Source: Oscillibacter sp.
GTDB taxonomy: Bacteria > Bacillota > Clostridia > Oscillospirales > Oscillospiraceae
Length of the DNA stretch: 10,997 nt
Assembly: GCA_020025475.1 (NCBI GenBank)
Contig: JAHHSA010000056.1
Coordinates: 1-10,997, forward strand
Reading direction: 5' to 3'
Shown here: piece by piece, positions 7,307 through 10,997 of the stretch
Position numbering within the stretch: position 1 is the first letter of the stretch
Layout: each line of letters opens with the position of its first letter
Program-made: the position numbers and the translations under genes
Notes under the pieces: generated by a model
Told to the model about the DNA's origin: nothing
Databases searched by the model: none
The model's input: only the letters and a program-made list of their open reading frames with translations

Positions 7307-7340
7307 ACATCGGCGGCCGACTTTTGTCGGCCGCCGATGT
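7307..7340. repeat. perfect 15-bp GC-rich hairpin after the 59-residue gene
   Basis: Arm 7307-7321 (ACATCGGCGGCCGAC) is the exact reverse complement of arm 7326-7340, with loop TTTT. On the minus strand the stem begins at the base directly after the stop codon of the small gene, which suggests a 3'-end structure for that transcript. There is no U-tract after it on either strand. Confidence 0.9.
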
Positions 7341-7520
7341 TCAGGAGGGGTGCTTGCGACGTTCGGACTTTGGCAGGCCCTGGGCAATGGAGGGGTACTC
7401 ATTCTCCATGCCGCAGGTGGCCTGCACCTCATAGGTGCCGTATTTGTTGATGACGTCGTCTCGACCTTTTGGCTCCCCCGGCACCCGATTCAGTGGGGGG
7501 TTCTGGCACTTTTTTGCCAT
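7341..7520 (-). CDS. small protein of unknown function, 59 residues
   Basis: I do not recognise this protein with confidence. The ATG at 7520 has AGGAGG eight bases upstream on the minus strand, among the best ribosome binding sites in the window, and the stop codon abuts a 15-bp hairpin. These two signals support a real gene. An upstream in-frame GTG at 7529 is too close to the AGGAGG. The sequence begins MAKKCQNPP, is hydrophilic, has no membrane segment or signal peptide, and is basic at both ends (MAKK at the start, KSERRKHPS at the end). A distinctive middle, about residues 22-50, reads VINKYGTYEVQ, then ENEYPSIAQGLP. It has two cysteines, Cys5 and one near the middle (ATCGM). It is divergent from the solute-binding lipoprotein gene and convergent with the kinase operon. 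I found no clear promoter. Confidence 0.75.
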   Translation of the reverse strand: MAKKCQNPPLNRVPGEPKGRDDVINKYGTYEVQATCGMENEYPSIAQGLPKSERRKHPS

Positions 7521-7668
7521 GGATCTCACCTCCTGCCTTCAGTATGCCCTCATGCAGGCGGTCCATGCGGCATGCTGCCAGACTGTTTTAAAAAGAGGCG
7601 GCGATTGGCACATGTGCGTGGCGCAAGAGGCCATGCAGCCGGGGAAAATGTAAATAAACCTAAAACAC

Positions 7669-7685
7669 TTGTAACATTTTGTAAC
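7669..7685 (+). promoter_or_regulatory. heptamer direct repeat upstream of the lipoprotein promoter
   Basis: TTGTAAC occurs at 7669-7675 and again at 7679-7685, with a 10-base period and spacer ATT. It ends 18 bases before the -35 element. Tandem heptamers one helical turn apart, just upstream of -35, are typical of sites bound by OmpR/PhoB-family regulators, one of which is encoded at 4603-5265. The link is an inference. Confidence 0.4.
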
Positions 7686-7703
7686 TTTTGGGGCCTGGCA
7701 ACC

Positions 7704-7732
7704 TTTACATCGGGGACAAAATTCGCTATAAT
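7704..7732 (+). promoter_or_regulatory. sigma-A promoter of the solute-binding lipoprotein gene
   Basis: The -35 TTTACA (7704-7709) matches consensus at five of six positions. The -10 TATAAT (7727-7732) is perfect and the spacer is 17 bases. Transcription should start near 7739, giving a leader of about 60 bases. Confidence 0.88.
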
Positions 7733-7749
7733 CGTCCTATAAAATTTCC

Positions 7750-7778
7750 CGGTGCTGGTAAACAGCGCCGATTCTTTT
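7750..7778 (+). promoter_or_regulatory. leader hairpin followed by a T-rich tract
   Basis: CGGTGCTG (7750-7757) pairs with CAGCGCCG (7763-7770), including one G-U pair, around loop GTAAA. ATTCTTTT follows. It sits in the 5' leader, between the promoter and the ribosome binding site, and could be a weak attenuator or a stabilising 5' hairpin. Confidence 0.35.
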
Positions 7779-7799
7779 GTCTCAAAGGAGAAATGATCC

Positions 7800-9449
7800 A
7801 TGGAGCGTATTCGAAGCCTTGCAGGGCTGTGCCTGGCGGCAGCCCTGTGTCTTGCCGTGCTCTCCGGTTGCGGCCGGGAGGAAGAGGGACAGCGGCTGTC
7901 CGTCAGCGTTGGCAGCCGTCCGGACTGTCTGGACCCCATTTATACGGAGGACTCCGGGGACCAGAGCATTCTGGTCCAGTTGTATGAAAATCTGATGCGA
8001 ATCAGCACGGACGCCAGCGGCGGCAAGACCGTTGTCAATGGCATGGCCAAAAGTGTGGGGCAGACACAGCGCAAGGACGGTACCATGGTCTACACCTTCA
8101 AACTACGGAATGGAGAGTGGTCCGATGGGGAAAAGGTGAAGGCTGATGATTTTGTCTATGCCTGGCGTCGTCTAGCCGATCCGAACTGCAATTCGCCCTA
8201 TGCAGAGCTCCTCTCCGTGGTTACGGGTTATCAGGAAGCACGGAATACCGGCGATATGAGCAAGCTGCAGGTGTCGGCCCCCAATGAGTCTACCTTTGTG
8301 GTGACGCTGGACGGGCAGTATGACTGGTTCTTGACGGAGGTTTGCACCTCCCCGGCCACCATGCCCCTGCGGCAGGACGTTATCCAACAGCTCAAGAAGC
8401 AGAATCAGGAAAGCCCCTGGTGGAGTGACCCGACGGCTCTGGTGACCAATGGTGCCTATGTGGCAGCGAAGTGGGAACCTGATTCGGAACTGTTGGTTCG
8501 CCGCTCTCCCGGCTATGAGACCAACCATGTTGGCCCGTCGGAGATCTGCTTCCGTTTTGCGGAGAACGCCGAGGCGGCCTGGGAGCTTTACCAGAGCGGG
8601 GAAGTGGATATGGTTTGGCCCCTGACGGAAGAGGAACTGGAAAAGCGCAGTCAGAACGACACCTGGGGTCCCACCCCCACGCTCTCCACGTACTCCATCC
8701 TCATGAACTATCACCAGGAGCAGCTGTCGGACCCCCTGGTCCGGCAGGCAATGAGCCTGGTGCTGGACCGCACAAAACTGGCTGGACTGCTGGGGCAGAC
8801 AGCCCTGCCTGCGGAGGGGCTGGTGCCTCCCGGTGTTCCCCAGAATGAGCAGGGGGATTTCCGCACCGTGGGGGGTCCTCTCTGCGACAACCGTTCGGAA
8901 AGCTACCAGCAAAACTGTGAGCTGGCCAGAGCTTTGTTGGATGAGTCCGGCCATGAGATGGGACTGGGCCTTGGCCAGCTGGAATATCTCTATGCGGAGG
9001 AGGAGGGCGCAGCCGCAGTGGCAGAGGCCCTGTGCCGTATGTGGCAGGACACCCTTCATGTTTCCGTGACCCCCCGGGGTGTCACAGAGGAGGAACTCTG
9101 GACCGCAGTGCGGAAGGGAGAATATCAGCTGGTGGGTCTGGATGTGACGGCTCCCGGCAATGATGCAGAGTGTTTTCTGATGCAGTGGACATCCGACAGC
9201 CACGACAACTTGGTTGGATATGAGAACAGCGCTTACGATACCCTCATGAACATCATTGCCACTGCCAACAGCGAGATGGCCCGGATGGGCTGCCTCCATG
9301 ATGCCGAGGCGCTGCTGTTGTCAGACAACGTGGTGGTGCCTCTGTGCACGAAGGGCACAGACTGGCAGATGCGTGAAGAGTACACCGGATTGCTTCGGGA
9401 TCCCAGAGGCTGGTTCAGTTTTGTGGAGGTTTTCAGCCAGAACGGCTGA
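7800..9449 (+). CDS. family 5 extracellular solute-binding lipoprotein (OppA/DppA-like)
   Basis: This 549-residue protein has a lipoprotein signal peptide: Arg at 3 and 5, a hydrophobic core, and lipobox LSGC with Cys24 as the predicted lipidated residue. The mature part has the family 5 solute-binding pattern. VGSRPDCLDPIY and VQLYENLMRIS lie near the start, then FKLRNGEWSDGEKVKADDFVYAWRR in two pieces (about residues 99-124). LSDPLVRQAMSLVLDRTKL lies near the middle (about 311-329). The family delivers oligopeptides, dipeptides, nickel or other ligands to ABC permeases, and length is normal. No permease or ATPase gene adjoins it, so it may feed a transporter encoded elsewhere or act as a sensor. 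The ATG at 7800 has AAAGGAG (7784-7790) nine bases upstream. An out-of-frame ATG at 7793 gives no signal peptide and is rejected. Ligand is unknown. Confidence 0.94.
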   Translation: MERIRSLAGLCLAAALCLAVLSGCGREEEGQRLSVSVGSRPDCLDPIYTEDSGDQSILVQLYENLMRISTDASGGKTVVNGMAKSVGQTQRKDGTMVYTFKLRNGEWSDGEKVKADDFVYAWRRLADPNCNSPYAELLSVVTGYQEARNTGDMSKLQVSAPNESTFVVTLDGQYDWFLTEVCTSPATMPLRQDVIQQLKKQNQESPWWSDPTALVTNGAYVAAKWEPDSELLVRRSPGYETNHVGPSEICFRFAENAEAAWELYQSGEVDMVWPLTEEELEKRSQNDTWGPTPTLSTYSILMNYHQEQLSDPLVRQAMSLVLDRTKLAGLLGQTALPAEGLVPPGVPQNEQGDFRTVGGPLCDNRSESYQQNCELARALLDESGHEMGLGLGQLEYLYAEEEGAAAVAEALCRMWQDTLHVSVTPRGVTEEELWTAVRKGEYQLVGLDVTAPGNDAECFLMQWTSDSHDNLVGYENSAYDTLMNIIATANSEMARMGCLHDAEALLLSDNVVVPLCTKGTDWQMREEYTGLLRDPRGWFSFVEVFSQNG

Positions 9450-9508
9450 GTGCTGTGTGTTTATCAACATCCGAATCCCATGGGAAGTGCTTCCTGGAAA
9501 CAGCAGAA

Positions 9509-9545
9509 AAGGCCATGGAACTGCATTTTGCAGTTCCATGGCCTT
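9509..9545 (-). terminator. terminator hairpin between convergent genes
   Basis: A perfect 17-bp inverted repeat (9509-9525 and 9529-9545, arm AAGGCCATGGAACTGCA, loop TTT) lies 59 bases after the lipoprotein stop codon and 55 bases after the stop of the minus-strand SLH gene. On the minus strand the stem is followed by TTTT-type sequence (the A run at 9507-9510), so it best serves the SLH gene. On the plus strand the T-run is only two bases, and termination there is less certain. Confidence 0.75.
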
Positions 9546-9577
9546 CAGCTTGTCAAAAAGACTTTTTAAGAAGCTGA
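9545..9577. repeat. imperfect inverted repeat next to the terminator
   Basis: TCAGCTT (9545-9551) pairs with AAGCTGA (9571-9577), and AAAAAG (9555-9560) with CTTTTT (9562-9567), with three mismatched positions between. It shares one base with the preceding 17-bp hairpin. It may be a second element of the bidirectional termination region. Confidence 0.5.
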
Positions 9578-9599
9578 GTCACGGTTTCCACGCAGCTTG

Positions 9600-10997
9600 C
9601 TACCAGGCGTGATACTGTCTGGAAACCTCCGGGGACATGGCAAAAAAACGGAGATCACAGGTCCCCTCCTGGTCACCCCAGGTGGTGTCAATGTGGACCA
9701 CCCGGCCGTCCAGCTCTGCCACAGTCCAGATGTGGGTGTCGTTGGAGATGGCGGTGCAGGGGATACCCTCCAGTTTGAGCAGAAGGTTGTACGCGCCGGT
9801 GTAACCGTCGCACACAGCCTTCCCGTGGAGAAAAAGACCGTAGGGCAGGTGGCTGACGGAGTCATTTCCGGCATTGTGGTCATAGACGGTATGATCGCAA
9901 ATCCATTTAAAGTAGACCTGCGCCTTCTCCTGGTCGCTCATGATGGGGGAGATTGCCCCGGAGCGCCAAAGGGCATCATGGATGTCTGCCGCGGCGCGCA
10001 TGGCGTCTGTCCGATAGGCATCCAGCGTTGCACCCTGGGCAGCGGTAGAGGAGAAAACAAGGGTCATATCCCCCTGGTTGCTGTAAGTGCAGCTAACAGC
10101 GTTGTAGCTTTGCTCGCAGTAGGTTTTGACAGCGGCCAGCGCAAGATTCATTGTTTTTTGCGAAGCCGCGGCGGAGAGAGACGGATATTCGAGCTGCATC
10201 ATATTGGAGTTTGTGGCCAGCATATGGCGGACACAGGCATCCATCTCATCCGGTTTGCGAGGGGCAGGAATCGGCTTGGCGTTGGGAACCAGACTGGCAA
10301 GCGTCCGGTTTGCGGCGGCATACCAGGTGGGGGCGGTGCGCAGGGAGGGGTCCACCATCCGGGTCAGCAGTGCCGCAGCGGCACCGCGGGTGATGAGTGC
10401 ATCCGGGTGATAGGAGCCCTTGGCGTCACAGCCTTGAGAGACGCCAGTGCGATAGAGACGCAGAATGTCGTGAAAATAGGGAGTATACTCTGTCACATCC
10501 GTGATGAAGCGGTGGGTGGCGTATCCTTCTGTGACCAGTGCGTCGTAAACAGGAGGCAGCGCCTCGGGCGGCAAAACATTGGCCAGCACATGAGCTGTTT
10601 CTGCCCGGGTGGCAGGGAAGAAGAGTCTGGCATCCAGCTCGCCGCCCAATATCCCCTCAGACTTTAAATAGCGGAGGGAGGAGGCACTGCGACTCTGCCC
10701 CTTTCCATGCCAGGCGGCGGGACCAGTCTCCGGATTGCCAGTGCGATACAGACTGCGGATGCGGCCTGCAAAAATCACGATCTCACCCACGGTGAGAGGA
10801 TCGGCCGGCCCAAAGGTCCCGTCTGACTTGCCCAGTGTCAGACCGTATTCATAGAGGGCAGCTACGTTGGAATAATAAGAAGAACTAGGAGAAAGGTCGT
10901 TGAATTGACCGTAATAAGTCTTACTGCGGACGAAGTTTTCCGTGCTGTTTTCTGCGGCCAGAGCAGGTGTGGTCAACAGGAGGCAGGCAGAGAGCAG
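9600..10997 (-). CDS. SLH-domain protein with transglutaminase-like domain, 5' end outside window
   Basis: The gene runs off the right edge; 465 residues are visible, and the true start lies beyond 10997. The visible N-terminus is the end of a signal peptide (LLSACLLLTTPALA, probably cut before AEN). Numbering from the TTG codon at 10976, three S-layer homology repeats lie at about 22-80, 95-140 and 158-215, marked by LGKSDGTFGPADPLTVGE and similar blocks. They would anchor the protein to cell-wall polymer. A linker follows, then a transglutaminase-like domain (about 345-458) with Cys389 (GKAVCDGYTGAY), His415 (NDTHIWTVAEL) and Asp430 (VVHIDTTWGD) as the catalytic triad. Related bacterial domains act as cysteine proteases, peptidases or cross-linking enzymes at the cell surface; which applies here is unknown. 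The stop TAG is at 9602-9600, followed by a strong hairpin. Confidence 0.93.
   Translation of the reverse strand: MLSACLLLTTPALAAENSTENFVRSKTYYGQFNDLSPSSSYYSNVAALYEYGLTLGKSDGTFGPADPLTVGEIVIFAGRIRSLYRTGNPETGPAAWHGKGQSRSASSLRYLKSEGILGGELDARLFFPATRAETAHVLANVLPPEALPPVYDALVTEGYATHRFITDVTEYTPYFHDILRLYRTGVSQGCDAKGSYHPDALITRGAAAALLTRMVDPSLRTAPTWYAAANRTLASLVPNAKPIPAPRKPDEMDACVRHMLATNSNMMQLEYPSLSAAASQKTMNLALAAVKTYCEQSYNAVSCTYSNQGDMTLVFSSTAAQGATLDAYRTDAMRAAADIHDALWRSGAISPIMSDQEKAQVYFKWICDHTVYDHNAGNDSVSHLPYGLFLHGKAVCDGYTGAYNLLLKLEGIPCTAISNDTHIWTVAELDGRVVHIDTTWGDQEGTCDLRFFAMSPEVSRQYHAW

Larger units (their letters stand above)
7102..7340. other. convergent intergenic region with strong hairpins
   Basis: Between the kinase operon and the convergent 59-residue gene there is no credible gene. 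Short open frames on both strands (for example 7056-7244 plus) lack ribosome binding sites. Their symmetrical translations (PEPQL..ELRLR on both strands) come from the palindrome at 7189-7228. The region holds two strong perfect hairpins listed separately. Confidence 0.6.

Noticed and set aside
7110..7310. 66-codon minus-strand frame in the convergent gap
   Set aside because: It starts inside the 15-bp hairpin without a ribosome binding site and has no recognisable features.
7058..7340. Possible CRISPR array, mobile element end or attachment site
   Set aside because: The hairpins are unrelated in sequence to one another, with no regularly spaced repeats, no target-site duplication and no transposase or integrase nearby.
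7350..7742. 130-codon plus-strand frame overlapping the small gene and promoter region
   Set aside because: It is antisense to the 59-residue gene and runs through the lipoprotein promoter; no start signal.
8172..9299. 375-codon minus-strand frame inside the lipoprotein gene
   Set aside because: It is an antisense shadow of a well-supported family 5 solute-binding protein.
9597..10667. 356-codon plus-strand frame opposite the SLH protein
   Set aside because: The minus-strand product has clear SLH and transglutaminase motifs; this Gly-rich frame has none.

Overview
The window looks like a chromosomal segment of a fairly GC-rich member of the Clostridia, most likely Oscillospiraceae-like. This is inferred from strong AGGAGG-type ribosome binding sites, sigma-A promoters, a T-box leader, an acetyl-CoA-type MetA, an AGCS symporter and an SLH-domain cell-wall protein. 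No 16S or other phylogenetic marker is present, so the placement is an inference.

Left part (about 1-4260, minus strand): a methionine module. A consensus promoter (4230-4258) drives a T-box leader whose specifier codon reads AUG. The leader ends in a strong terminator just before metY (O-acetylhomoserine sulfhydrylase). metY overlaps metA (homoserine O-acetyltransferase) by one base. An AGCS-family Na+/amino acid symporter follows 67 bases after metA with no clear promoter or terminator between them. The two enzymes convert homoserine to homocysteine by direct sulfhydrylation. The symporter may be co-regulated with them by uncharged tRNA-Met.

Middle (about 4260-7340): a divergent, AT-rich intergenic region, then an OmpR-family response regulator and its histidine kinase (plus strand, one base apart). 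The kinase has a large extracytoplasmic sensor region that I do not recognise. It is followed by a 319-base convergent gap holding three hairpins, one of them a plausible bidirectional terminator.

Right part (7341-10997): a 59-residue minus-strand gene of unknown function with an excellent ribosome binding site. It is divergent from a family 5 solute-binding lipoprotein (plus strand) that has a near-consensus promoter and an upstream heptamer direct repeat. No ABC permease or ATPase gene is present. Convergent to the lipoprotein, and running off the right edge, is an exported protein with SLH repeats and a C-terminal transglutaminase-like domain with an intact Cys-His-Asp triad. I see no tRNA, rRNA, CRISPR array, insertion sequence or phage gene. 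No clearly new multi-gene system is evident. The least explained items are the 59-residue gene, the kinase sensor region, the possible regulator site upstream of the orphan lipoprotein, and the symporter in the methionine unit.
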